The notes under the pieces are model-generated. The model was not told where the DNA came from. It was given only the letters and a program-made list of their open reading frames with translations, and did not search any database. This document shows, piece after piece, positions 1 through 8,241 of a stretch of DNA of 64,000 nt. Location: assembly GCF_019703835.1 (NCBI RefSeq), contig NZ_AP023054.1:2975580-3039579 (forward strand), written 5' to 3'. Origin of the DNA: Thaumasiovibrio subtropicus (lineage in GTDB: Bacteria; Pseudomonadota; Gammaproteobacteria; Enterobacterales; Vibrionaceae). A program made the translations under genes and the position numbers. How positions within the stretch are numbered: position 1 is the first letter of the stretch; every line of letters starts with the position of its first letter.

Positions 1-129
1 AGAGAGGCTCTGCCTCGAATATTCGACTTAGCAGTAGGTATTGAAACTGTAGGTAATGTATTAAAGAAAGAAAAGCTAGATAAGTTAGAAAAAGAATTAT
101 CAAGGATAGAAAGAAAAACAGAAGAATAA
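1..129 (+). CDS. C-terminal fragment of an unidentified protein upstream of the DUF3732 remnant
   Basis: The window opens inside an open frame that runs 42 codons to a TAA at 127-129. The visible tail begins REALPRIFDLAVGIETVGN and ends in a charged, probably helical segment rich in Lys and Glu. A short frame starting at ATG 130 follows immediately. Because it precedes a DUF3732-type ATPase remnant, it may be the tail of a partner protein of an ABC three-component type system. That assignment is inferred from position only. Base composition is as AT-rich as the rest of the island. Confidence 0.35.
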   Translation, partial: REALPRIFDLAVGIETVGNVLKKEKLDKLEKELSRIERKTEE

Positions 130-165
130 ATGACAAAAGAAGTGACTTTATTAACGAAAGAAGCG

Positions 166-1311
166 CTTTGATAAAAAAGCAAAAGAGTATTCAATTATTA
201 ACCCAGATTTAAATGATGATGAGTCTTGGAAAAATATTTTAAATATTGACATTGAATCAGAACTCCGCCCTGAAGTAATCGATAACAGAGAACAATTAGA
301 GCAGCAATACTTCAAAGAATTTAATAAAATAAAAAACTAACTAAATTCCAAAATGAATACGACCTATATAAGAATTCACTTCAAAGAATTGAAGATTCAA
401 TAAAGCCTGTTGATTATTTGAGGAGTCACGACTCTGATCTGATTAAAACTTCAATATTTGAAAATATAACCAGCCATTTATCTGATCAAATTAAGAATAT
501 TAAATTAGAGAGAGTAAAGCGAACTCCTCTTAGCTTGCAGGTTAACGATGAAATAAAAACCTCAAAGATAAAGCTTAAAGATATTGAAGAAAGATTAAAA
601 TCTCAGCCTTCTGAAGTATATTCTTTTTCTTCTCTTAAAGAAAAATACTTCTTTATGGGACAATTACTAGCTAAAGCTAACCTATATAATGATAGCACAG
701 ACTCATACGTTGATTTAGATAAAACCAAAATTGAAAATGAAATAGAAAGCATTAAAGTTGATGACACATCAGAGAAAAAAGAACTAACAATAAAAGCTAT
801 TGAAGAGATAATTTCTGAATATATTGAAATGGTAGGAACCTCACTTGAAAACTATCAAGGTTATCAACCATATTTCAAATATAAGGAAAAAGCACTATCA
901 TTAAGAAAGCCAAAGTCAACATTTGAAGAAAATGTTGGTAGTAGTTCAAACCAAATGTTTTTACATTTGTTCTTTATGTTATCTATCCATGAAGTAATCA
1001 AAAATAACAATTCTAGTTTTGTTGCGCCATACTTAATTATTGATCAACCAAGCAGGCCTTATTATGGCGACGAATCTGATGATGAGAAAAAGTTAGATAG
1101 CAGTGATGAGGCAAAAATCAAAAAGGCATTTAAACTTCTGGACGATTTTATATCAAGACAAATAGACTTGAATAGCAATTTTCAGATGATTGTTTTAGAA
1201 CATGTGCCTAAAAAGATATTATCTGAATATAAACATGTGAATATAGTTGAAGAGTTTAGGCATGGAAATGCATTAGTACGTGAAGAGAACATAATAGAAG
1301 ATATAGAGTAA
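166..1311 (+). pseudogene. DUF3732-family SMC-like ATPase remnant, N-terminal half missing and frameshifted
   Basis: The intact part (418-1311) matches the C-terminal half of DUF3732 proteins: a coiled-coil region, a conserved serine-rich turn (GSSSNQMFLHLFFML), the Walker B-like strand YLIIDQPSRPYY, and a final FQMIVLEHVP strand. DUF3732 proteins are SMC/ABC-like ATPases usually twice this length with an N-terminal P-loop. No P-loop is present. The reading continues upstream in another frame (about 166-339) with coiled-coil sequence that joins the main frame if one A is added to the A6 run at 331-336. A short frame starting at ATG 130 stops at once. I infer an internal deletion that removed the N-terminal half, plus a frameshift. 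Such ATPases occur in ABC three-component conflict systems. This copy should be inactive. Confidence 0.6.
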
Positions 1312-1312
1312 T

Positions 1313-1341
1313 AAAAAGGGCTTATTAAATAAGCCCTTTTT
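1313..1341 (+). terminator. Rho-independent terminator after the DUF3732 remnant
   Basis: An A-run leads into GGGCTTATT, a two-base loop, the complementary arm AATAAGCCC and a T6 tract, directly after the stop codon at 1311. The hairpin is symmetric enough to act on both strands and could also serve the minus-strand remnant that ends at 1341. Confidence 0.85.
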
Positions 1342-1584
1342 TATTCACCAATATTTAATTCAGAAAAATTAAAATCTTTTGCTATGCAAATGACAGCATG
1401 CCCCTCTGTCATTAAGAAGCTTTTCTTCTTTAGCTCATAGCGTAAATTATCCAAAAAGTACTTTGTATTCTTTCTCTTTACAAAGGATGTAGAACTTATT
1501 CCACGGAATAGTCGTACAGTTCAGATTTTGCTTGTGCATTAATTCAATTATGTTTTCAGCGATAGCTGACGCGGCTCTTGACAT
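1341..1584 (-). pseudogene. Small frameshifted ORF, unknown family
   Basis: Reading the minus strand from ATG 1584 gives MSRAASAIAENIIELMHKQN, continuing until a stop just after KVLFG. Removing one T from the T5 run shifts into a frame that runs LDNLRYELKKKSFLMTEGHA and on to a TAA at 1341. The combined product would be about 80 residues with a helical N-terminus and a charged middle. The upstream frame stays open before the ATG (QIATIEL), and an AGGAGG lies near 1630, so the original start may have been further upstream. I do not recognise the family. It could be a decayed gene or contain an assembly error in a homopolymer. Confidence 0.35.
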
Positions 1585-1646
1585 ATTTAACTCAATTGTT
1601 GCAATTTGAGAACATGATAATACACCCTCCTTAAAAAGGGAATAGA

Positions 1647-1701
1647 GAAACCTTAAGGAAACCTTAAGGAAACCTTATAGAACCCTTGCAGAACCCATAA
1701 C
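1647..1701. repeat. Five degenerate 11-bp tandem repeats
   Basis: Successive 11-bp units read GAAACCTTAAG, GAAACCTTAAG, GAAACCTTATA, GAACCCTTGCA and GAACCCATAAC. The first two are identical and the rest drift. One unit is about one helical turn, so the repeats would present the same face to a protein, as iterons do. They lie about 1.3 kb from the HUH-type replication gene of the same element. Confidence 0.6.
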
Positions 1702-2224
1702 CAACTGAATAATAACAACAAAAAATTTATATTGATTTTAAACCACCTTGGGCTACATTTTAATTGGGAGTCGTCGGCTATGATACAACGCGGTTGCTAC
1801 GCTTCTGTAAGACGTAATTCATCATAGTTCGCAAGGATAGATTGGCTTCTAGTTGCTGTACATTTAAGTGGACGCACATAAGTGACTCAGCGCTGCAATT
1901 TGTTAATCGACTGTTCTTATTTGAATTTAGCAAGCACTCGCCATGCAAGCGGCAATTAAGGCAGGTATAACCAAATCTAGCATGAATCATCATGCTGCCA
2001 GAGCTGAAGGCAGCTCAAATTAAAGTGCAAACCGGAAATTGCATGGCTAAGAGTCGGTGGCTACACTACTTAGACCATGCATTTCTTTCCTTAGTTCACT
2101 CGTTAATCTTCTAGTGTTCTTTTCCTTAGTCAATGAAAACACTCTTTATCTGCACCAGTACAACCTATAGCTACATCAATCAATATAGCCATTACTCGTT
2201 TCTCGGACAGTGAATATATTCAAA
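1702..2224. other. Intergenic stretch, no supported gene
   Basis: The sequence is AT-rich with no frame that has good codon use or a ribosome site. A 71-codon frame on the minus strand (1778-1993) has no recognisable features and I do not accept it. The stretch lies downstream of the HUH-type gene. Confidence 0.4.
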
Positions 2225-2986
2225 CTACCTTTCATCAAAACTGAATACATAACCTCTTCTCCCTGCTAAATGCTGGCTTACCAATGAGTCGCAGAAGTTT
2301 CTCCGCTTCAACCGTTGCTTGCGAGTGTAGCGATTACCTTTTTTTGATTTAATATCAACCACTTCAAAAAATGATAATTTAAAACAGTAAGAGACTTGGT
2401 GATAGTCATGGTTTATGGAATCAAACTGTAAAGGCTTAGCTTTTCGGTTGTTTTTGATATGACAAAGATTCATTCGTTTGTACTGTTGTATTAAAGCCTT
2501 TTTTGCATTCACATTCTGTTCCGTAATGGGAACAATTAGGTGTGCATGCGGAAGCCATAGTTTACATTCATCATGATAGTCGAGTTCAATTGAACCAAAT
2601 ATTGGGCCATGAAAGCCTGCTCTGCTTAACTGTTTTCTGAGCCTATCTTTCGCCTTTCTTACATCGAATGCTGTCAGTTGCTCATGACTAAAGGCTCCTT
2701 TGTAGTCGATAACTGTTAGCATCCAGTGATCCAATCCACACTCCGCCATCATTGAAACTCTTGGATTGACCAGCTGCATACGGTACTCACGATTACAAAT
2801 CTTACACGCAGCACTGTTGCACTTTTTTTCGTCATAAGTGCAAGCTTCAAGTTCAAGAGCTAGGTTGACATTCTCTTCGCCGCCCACAGCCCATAGAATG
2901 TCAATCCTAGCCTCATTTTCTTCTTTAGCTTGCTTAACAGTTTCAAACAAAGGCCAATCTTCGAGTGTGCTGACTTCCATCGCCAT
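2225..2986 (-). CDS. Putative HUH-type replication or relaxase-like protein of the mobile element
   Basis: About 253 residues. Near the N-terminus is a cysteine cluster (CTYDEKKCNSAACKIC) that could bind zinc. Then come three motifs in the order expected for HUH endonucleases: a hydrophobic strand MLTVIDYKG, a His-x-His motif in WLPHAHLIVP, and Tyr-x-x-Lys in SYCFKLS, where the Tyr would be the nicking residue. The C-terminus is very basic. HUH proteins with one Tyr start rolling-circle replication or transfer of small elements. I chose ATG 2986 because it lies just after the alpA stop with GGAGAGGAG about 8 bases upstream; the longer frame from 3061 would overlap alpA. The family assignment rests on motif order only, and I did not recognise a named family. 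Confidence 0.5.
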   Translation of the reverse strand: MAMEVSTLEDWPLFETVKQAKEENEARIDILWAVGGEENVNLALELEACTYDEKKCNSAACKICNREYRMQLVNPRVSMMAECGLDHWMLTVIDYKGAFSHEQLTAFDVRKAKDRLRKQLSRAGFHGPIFGSIELDYHDECKLWLPHAHLIVPITEQNVNAKKALIQQYKRMNLCHIKNNRKAKPLQFDSINHDYHQVSYCFKLSFFEVVDIKSKKGNRYTRKQRLKRRNFCDSLVSQHLAGRRGYVFSFDER

Positions 2987-2987
2987 A

Positions 2988-3197
2988 TCAGCACTCCTCT
3001 CCATAAGACAGAGTTTGACCGGACATCCTAGCTTGTAGCCACTCTGTGATTGCATGCTCAAACCAACCGACAGCTCGTGCTCCTAGATTTATATGCGGAG
3101 GGAAAGAACCTTCCTTTCTCAACCTATTGATTGTTGCTCTGGAAAGACCTGTCATTTCTTGAACATCTTTCATTCTGACAACCTTTATATCTGGCAT
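2988..3197 (-). CDS. AlpA-family MerR-like HTH regulator
   Basis: A 69-residue protein with the AlpA layout: an N-terminal beta strand, the helix-turn-helix MKDVQEMTGLSRATINRLRK, then FPPHINLGARAVGWFEHAIT followed by EWLQAR, where the Trp-x-x-x-x-Ile/Val-x-x-Trp pattern is typical. AlpA proteins act as excisionase-like factors or transcription activators in integrative elements, including ssrA-inserted islands of Vibrio. The gene sits directly upstream of the HUH-type gene on the same strand, two bases from its start, so the two are probably co-transcribed from a promoter in the 3200-3440 region. Confidence 0.85.
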   Translation of the reverse strand: MPDIKVVRMKDVQEMTGLSRATINRLRKEGSFPPHINLGARAVGWFEHAITEWLQARMSGQTLSYGEEC

Positions 3198-3285
3198 GAG
3201 TAATCCTCCTTCATTCTGTTACTCACGCTCGAATTAGAGTTATCAGACCCAACAATCCCTTTATCGATTGAAATTCCTAAAAAAT

Positions 3286-3381
3286 TGTGAGACTCACTTA
3301 TAAATCAATCAAATCATATAGATACATCTGTGAGCCTCACAATATATCCGTGAGGCTCACAATATATCCGTGAGGCTCACA
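3286..3381. promoter_or_regulatory. Array of palindromic operators, three spaced exactly 20 bp apart
   Basis: Copies of a near-perfect palindrome, TGTGAG-C/G-CTCACA, lie at 3329-3341, 3349-3361 and 3369-3381. The starts are exactly 20 bp apart with the same ATATATC spacer. A weaker copy lies at 3286-3298. A 20-bp period is about two helical turns, so bound dimers would align on one face. The array fills the divergent space between alpA (minus) and the gene at 3444 (plus), where it could control both or act as a replication iteron. Confidence 0.7.
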
Positions 3382-3443
3382 GGGAATTATTCTTATTTTT
3401 TAGGTAAACTGTTGGCTCAAAGACATAGCAATGGACAGCTAGA

Positions 3444-3908
3444 ATGAGCTCATATGACAATGTTCGCCAACAAAAAGTATCCGACAGAAGGAAAGAGTCT
3501 GGCTACCAAACTAAGCGTCTGTATTTTTTCGCTAAAGACTTAGATCGAATCAAGAAGATCGCAGAGGAGATGGGTTACGATGGAAAACTAACCGATGAAG
3601 AATACTCCGCTGTTGTGAGAAGCTGTATTGCGGCAAGATACTCTAAAACTACAAATAAAGCTGTCGAAGAGATAGATACCAAAGATAAGCAGTACACGTA
3701 CACTCTAAAGCAGATTGTCCGCTATCGCTTAAAGCAAAAAGATGACCCTTCAAGTGTGATCGCATTTATGAACAAATGGCACTATAACGTGCCCAAGTTA
3801 GAGTCATTAGTAGGTAAACACACTAGCAGTTTCAGAGAACGAGTCGAACCAAGCTCTTGGTGTCCAAAGTGGATAGAAGCACTAAGAGGTAAGAACAAAA
3901 GAAAGTAG
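3444..3908 (+). CDS. Basic 154-residue protein of the mobile element, possible DNA-binding regulator
   Basis: The protein is strongly basic at both ends. It starts with a Lys/Arg-rich segment, then a strand-helix-helix-like stretch (KRLYFFAKDLDRIKKIAEEM, later VVRSCIAARY) that resembles ribbon-helix-helix proteins by eye. A second basic region (TYTLKQIVRYRLKQK) follows, and it ends GKNKRK. No named family is recognised. It is transcribed away from alpA across the palindromic array, so it may bind those sites and regulate the element's replication or excision genes. That role is inferred from position. The ribosome site is weak. Confidence 0.6.
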   Translation: MSSYDNVRQQKVSDRRKESGYQTKRLYFFAKDLDRIKKIAEEMGYDGKLTDEEYSAVVRSCIAARYSKTTNKAVEEIDTKDKQYTYTLKQIVRYRLKQKDDPSSVIAFMNKWHYNVPKLESLVGKHTSSFRERVEPSSWCPKWIEALRGKNKRK

Positions 3909-4071
3909 CCGCAAGGTTCAATCTTCCATGTGATTTATTCTAATACCGATTTAATGTCAGATTTAATGTAGATGACAAAATCTCTTAATACCCAATGATT
4001 TACCCAAAAGCTAAATTACAAACCAATAAAACCATTAAAAATCAGCCGCTTGATAGCTAAGATTCAGATGA

Positions 4072-4128
4072 CGCCAGCCCACCAAACGTTTGGAAAGGGC
4101 GGTAACTCATTGAGTTATCGCCCTTTTT
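4072..4128 (+). other. ssrA-type attachment site copy 1 with its terminator
   Basis: Positions 4072-4093 carry a CGCCAGCCCACCA tail followed by AACGTTTGG, matching the 3' end of tmRNA genes (consensus ...CGCCAGCTCCACCA) except for one missing base. A hairpin follows (AAGGGCG, a loop containing GTAACTCATTGAGTTAT, CGCCCTTTTT), as after a real ssrA gene. The same arrangement recurs at 10123-10182. The integrase gene starts only 90 bp downstream, as in elements that insert at ssrA. I read it as the junction between two tandem elements. Confidence 0.75.
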
Positions 4129-4180
4129 GTATTCAAGGGTCAAGTTTTCGCAGTTTTGTACTAAACATAGGTACTAAAAT

Positions 4181-5272
4181 ATGCGCTATCTCACCCTCAA
4201 TAACAGTGGAATCTGGTCGTTTAGATTCCAAATCCCATCAAAGTATCGCAGCCTGTTTGATAACAGATCTGAGATAAAAAGAAGCCTCAGAACCTCATGT
4301 AGATCCAATGCAAAGCTACTAGCACTTCAGCTAGAGTTAGAGATTAGACGCAAAATAGCTGACGTAAGCACTACACATGCTGAGCTCGCAGAAAAAACAC
4401 CTTCCTTAGAAACAAAAAGAAAGCACCCTCATAGGTATTGCCCTATGCAATGCCTAGAATTGTATCGAAAATATAAGTCTTCCTACGTTTCCGCCAAGAC
4501 AATTGAAGGCGCTACAGCTAAATGCCGTGTAGTACTTGAGATAGTAAACAAGAAGAAATTAGCAAGTATAAGACGCAACGATGCAGAAAGTGCGAGGCAA
4601 ATATTGGCCTCTCTACCTTCTAACATAAAAAAACACCAAGAGTTTGTTGGTTTAACTACCTCTGAAGCTATAAAACTAAACAATAAGCTTGGATTGCCTG
4701 TTATCTCTCAGAGCAGCGTAAAAGACTATATTCAAAAGACATCATCATTCTTTGAATGGTGCGTGCAAATGGAGTTTACAGACATAAACCCATTTAAAGG
4801 TTTCAAATTTAAATTGGAGCATAAGGTTAGCAAGCAGAAAAACGCTTACAGCCCAGAGCAGCTCTCGAGCATTTTCAGCAACGAGATTTTTACCAAGAAG
4901 GTGTACAAGCACAACTATCAGTACTGGCTGCCTATACTGGCTAGACTTACAGGTGCGAGGATCAACGAGCTGTGCCAGCTTCGCAAAGAAGACATAACCA
5001 TCGTAAATGGCACCTACTGTATACACATCAATAGAAACACGCCTGATAAGCGCTTAAAAACGCCTAATGCAGAAAGGGTCATACCCATACACTCTAAGTT
5101 ACTTACGCTTGGTTTCATCGAGTTTACTCAAACTGTAGACAACGACCGAATATTTTCCGAACTAAAACTGGAGAGAGATGGTTATGCCACAAGCGCTTCA
5201 AAATGGTTCGGTAGATTCAAAACTAAACTTGGTTTTGAAAAGGGTCATGACTTCCATTCATTTAGACATACC
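4181..5272 (+). pseudogene. Tyrosine-recombinase integrase, truncated by an IS30 insertion
   Basis: About 363 residues remain. An N-terminal arm-type DNA-binding region is followed by a SAM-like core-binding domain near residues 110-200 and a catalytic domain with the first Arg in ARLTGARINELCQL and the His-x-x-Arg motif in FHSFRHT. The sequence changes immediately after that motif into IS30 DNA, which adds four residues and a stop at 5287. The final His/Trp and the nucleophilic Tyr are lost, and I do not find them beyond the insertion sequences. Its place next to attachment site copy 1 fits an ssrA-specific integrase similar to those of Vibrio islands. It should be inactive. Confidence 0.85.
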
Positions 5273-6315
5273 CCCGATTTCAGATAATAAGTGCGACACT
5301 CATGGGAAGGTGTAGAAGAGGAAGCCAACTGCCGAAAGTGATACGCTCTTCTCGCCAAAGAAATAAGCAGTACTACCATGAGTTATCAGCAGTTGACTGA
5401 GGGGAGAAGATACCAGATTTCTGCCCTTTTGGAACTGGGAATATCAGTCTCTGAAATTGCCAAAAAGGTGAAGTGTCACCGTGCCACGATCTATCGTGAG
5501 TTAAAAAGAAACCGAACAAGCGATCTCTATTGCCCCGTGCAGGCTGAAGCCTCGACCATGGAAAGGCGAAAAGCGGCTCGTAAGTATCGTATACCTGTTG
5601 AACGTATTGAGTTCATAAAGCTTTTACTGAGTATCGATTGGAGTCCTGAGCAAATTGCTAATGTTCTAACGAGCGCTGTAGCGCCTGTTAGTCACGAATG
5701 GATCTACCAATACATTGCTTTTGATAAACGTACTGGCGGCAAGTTGTATCGCCACTTAAGGCAAGGGCACAAACGTTATCGCAAGGGACAGAGAGTAAAG
5801 GCGCCAACGATTAAGCATGCGGTTTCAATTGATGAACGTCCATCGGTCGTCGATACTCGTGAACGGTATGGGGACTGGGAGATCGACACTGTACTGGGTA
5901 AGCACGGCAGCGGCGCTATAGTCACCATTTTAGAGCGCAAGAGCCGATTTTATCTGATCAAAAAAGTGGTGTCGAAATCAGCGGTTGAGGTGACGAAAGC
6001 AACAATAGAGATGTTGATGCCGTACAAACACCTTGTGCATACAATCACAGCCGATAACGGTCGTGAATTTGCAGGTCATCAGGAGATCGCCGAGGCGTTG
6101 GAGGCTGAGCTGTACTTTGCTCATCCCTACAGCTCTTGGGAGCGAGGCGCAAATGAAAACGCTAACGGGCTTTTACGGCAATATGTGAAAAAAGGCACGG
6201 ATTTGAGAACAGTCACTGATGAACAAATTGAGTTTGCTCAAACTAGGATAAACAACCGACCGAAAAAGTGTTTAGGGTTCAAGCAACCAGCCGTCATGAT
6301 CTACCCCAACAAGAT
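5273..6315 (+). mobile_element. IS30-family insertion sequence, right end missing
   Basis: The left end lies at about 5270-5277, where the integrase frame breaks. The body holds one IS30-type transposase gene on the plus strand. At 6316 the sequence changes abruptly to the terminal inverted repeat of an IS3-family element, and no IS30 right end appears beyond that element at 7521. The right end was therefore lost, probably by a deletion linked to the IS3 insertion. The exact left boundary is uncertain because the partner repeat is absent. Confidence 0.75.
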
Positions 6316-6448
6316 TGGACACCAAGTTAAGCGACATTCTTCTGTTCAAATACGACAGGGCTTAGATACCCTAGCGCACTGTGCCTTCTTGTTTGGTTGT
6401 AATCAACCTCAATATATTCAAATACCGTTTGCCGCATCATTTCTTTAG
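5378..6448 (+). pseudogene. IS30-family transposase, C-terminal tail replaced by IS3 sequence
   Basis: The N-terminal helix-turn-helix (ISVSEIAKKVKCHRATIYRE) and DDE domain are clear: Asp in GDWEIDTVLG, Asp in ITADNGREFAGH, and Glu in ERGANENANGLLRQY. The natural C-terminus is near RINNRPKKCLGFKQPAVMI. After that the frame runs into the neighbouring IS3 element and ends with foreign residues at 6448. All catalytic residues are present, but without the right terminal repeat the element cannot move as a unit. The ATG is preceded by a short leader holding the left IS end. Confidence 0.85.
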
Positions 6449-7180
6449 TCATAATCGGTTCGTAATGGATAGCTTCAACTTTTAGCGAATGGAAGAAGCT
6501 TTCTACACAAGCATTATCCCAACAATTTCCTTTTCGACTCATGCTTTGTTTTAAATTATGGGAGTGGATTATCTCGCGGTAACTTTTCGAGCAGTATTGG
6601 CTGCCTCGGTCGCTGTGAACAATGACCTCTTCAGGGAGCCCACGACGGAACAGTGCCATTTTCAACGCATCTCCGACTAAGCTTGCTGTCATACGAGTTA
6701 CTCCATCGACCAGCCGACTACCTGTCTAGAGTACAAGTCAATAATTACAGCAAGATAAAGCCAGCCCTCACTTGTCATCAAGTAAGTGATATCGCCAGCC
6801 CACTTCTGATTCGGTGCATCAGCAGTAAAGTCTTGTTCCAGAAGGTTAGGTGCAACGGGTAACGAATGCTTACCATCTGTCGTGACCTTAAATTTACGCG
6901 CAGCTTTTGCAACCAGGCTTTGCCTTTTCATACTCTCTGATATCGTCTTGAGGTTGTGCTTGTTCCCTTGCTCTGCCAGCCCTACCTGGATACGCCTTGC
7001 ACCGTCCCGGCCTTTGCTAGCTTCGAACGCTTTTTTGACCGTTATGTCACGCAGAGTACGTGCTCTTTCTCGTTGACTGATTTCATGACGATGCTTTAAC
7101 CAGTAGTAAAACCCACTACGCGATACAGCAAGAACCTTGGCCATTCCTGTTACAGAGAACTGCTCAATGTGCACTTGCAT
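6327..7180 (-). pseudogene. IS3-family OrfB transposase, frameshifted
   Basis: The frame beginning near 7180 contains the IS3 HTH_21 region and the first catalytic Asp in KWAGDITYLM, and reaches [13 protein letters not shown] before a stop near 6695. The remainder (6327-6692) continues in a different frame with the second Asp in [12 protein letters not shown] and the Glu in [12 protein letters not shown]. Adding one base between 6693 and 6705 restores one protein. A normal OrfB is read after a programmed shift from orfA, but this second break lies in the catalytic core, so the copy should be dead unless the base is a sequencing error. Confidence 0.85.
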
Positions 7181-7194
7181 GAACTCGAAGCTTG

Positions 7195-7476
7195 CTACTT
7201 TAGATGCTTCGCGAAGTAGGTGGCGGCTTTTTTTACTATTTCAAGCTCCTCCGCTTGCTCAGCGAGGAGGCGCTTCAGACGAGCGTTTTCGGCTGCAAGG
7301 TCAGCCTCGCGTTCACTGGTGGAGTCCTTCCTTGCAATCTTACGCCAGCCGTATATTTGGGATGCATGTAAATTGAGTTGTCGTGCAGCCTCTGTAACCG
7401 ATGTTCTTTCAACAAGCTTAAGCGCCTGCTCCTTAAACTCTTCAGTGTGCTTAATACGTGTTTTAGTGTTTGTCAT
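7195..7476 (-). CDS. IS3-family OrfA (HTH protein)
   Basis: A 93-residue protein with an N-terminal helix-turn-helix (FKEQALKLVERTSVTEAARQ followed by LNLHASQIYGWRK) and a C-terminal leucine-zipper-like helix (ARLKRLLAEQAEELEIVKKA). OrfA binds the IS ends. It is fused to OrfB by a -1 frameshift at an A-rich slippery run near its 3' end, and such a run (AAAAAAAG) is visible around VKKA. It lies upstream of the broken orfB. Confidence 0.85.
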   Translation of the reverse strand: MTNTKTRIKHTEEFKEQALKLVERTSVTEAARQLNLHASQIYGWRKIARKDSTSEREADLAAENARLKRLLAEQAEELEIVKKAATYFAKHLK

Positions 7477-7520
7477 TGTTTACCTCGCTAAGTGATTTTA
7501 CTCGCTTAACTCAGTGTCTA

Positions 7521-8001
7521 AAACAGCTGGTTCAGATCACTCTATGGTTTACCCTGTGCTCAAGACAGGCTGAAAATCAATAGTTTGAACATTACATGCT
7601 ACTGTTGCATATGACAATTGAGACACTCACTTACCTTGCTGTATATCAAGTTATTACGTAGGGAATCGTCCTCTTCATTTGAGTTGGTTAAGGACACTAC
7701 GTCGATTCAACTCCCATTTCAGAACTGAAACGGCGTAATCAACTTTTCTCAACAATAGGTTACCAACATGTAACTACGTAGTGGATTCACGTTTGAACAT
7801 ACCTTTTACCTTAAAGTTTCCCACATAATGTAATGTGTTTATCTTTCTTAACAAGAATATGTATCAAACTAGGAAAAACTGAGCCTCTAATGACATAACT
7901 CACATTAGCCACAAGACAACACTGATCACACTTTATCAGCACAAAACCTGACTATAATTGTTCAAATATCAACCAGAACAAACTGAACTCAAGGAATAAT
8001 T
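7521..8001. other. Non-coding stretch between the IS3 copy and the DUF6879 cassette
   Basis: About 480 bp without an acceptable gene. No continuation of the integrase or of the IS30 copy is visible. The last 100 bp, AT-rich with TATAAT at 7953-7958, probably contains the promoter of the cassette that starts at 8002. I see no integron attC-like fold. Confidence 0.4.
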
Positions 8002-8241
8002 ATGTTTAAACATCGACTTGGCCCCGATCCTCACTCTAACGGAGAAATGACTCCAAACTTAGATGGTTGTCCTGATATATGGGAACTAGAGGATGGCTCA
8101 TTTGCCATTATAGGATTAAAGCAAACTAACGAATTACGCGCCTTGTTGCCTGAAAGTGCTGGATGTGGTGTTGATGAAGAGATTGTTGTAATCCCAAGAA
8201 AAACTCTAACTCGTGCTAAAAAGGTTATTCCTGATGCCTAA
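8002..8241 (+). CDS. Small conserved protein paired with a DUF6879-like gene
   Basis: A 79-residue soluble protein preceded by a good ribosome site (AAGGAATAATT before ATG). Its core, CPDIWELEDGSFAIIGLKQT, followed by an ELRALLPESAGCGVDEEIVV strand and a basic tail IPRKTLTRAKK, matches by memory small actinobacterial proteins encoded beside DUF6879 genes. It is very unlike typical Vibrio proteins. The stop overlaps the start of the next gene by 8 bases, which implies translational coupling. The function is unknown. The tight pairing suggests a partner or inhibitor of the DUF6879-like protein. Confidence 0.75.
   Translation: MFKHRLGPDPHSNGEMTPNLDGCPDIWELEDGSFAIIGLKQTNELRALLPESAGCGVDEEIVVIPRKTLTRAKKVIPDA

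Larger units (their letters stand above)
6316..7520 (-). mobile_element. IS3-family insertion sequence, 1205 bp
   Basis: Both ends carry matching inverted repeats. The left reads TGGACACCAAGTTAAGCGA on the plus strand and the right reads TAGACACTGAGTTAAGCGA on the minus strand. Two minus-strand genes, orfA and orfB, have the usual IS3 overlap arrangement. The 3-bp flanks (GAT left, AAA right) do not match, and the right flank is not the rest of the IS30 copy, so DNA was lost on one side after insertion. Confidence 0.85.

Noticed and set aside
1778..1993. 71-codon minus-strand frame with several Cys
   Set aside because: It has no ribosome site, poor codon use and no recognisable motif. It lies in a non-coding stretch of the island.
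3329..3381. Possible mini-CRISPR (repeats with equal spacers)
   Set aside because: The spacers are identical 7-mers and each repeat is a 13-bp palindrome. No cas gene is near. It fits an operator array.
4050..4277. 75-codon frame covering the first attachment site
   Set aside because: It runs through the ssrA-type tail and its terminator hairpin and overlaps the integrase start in another frame.
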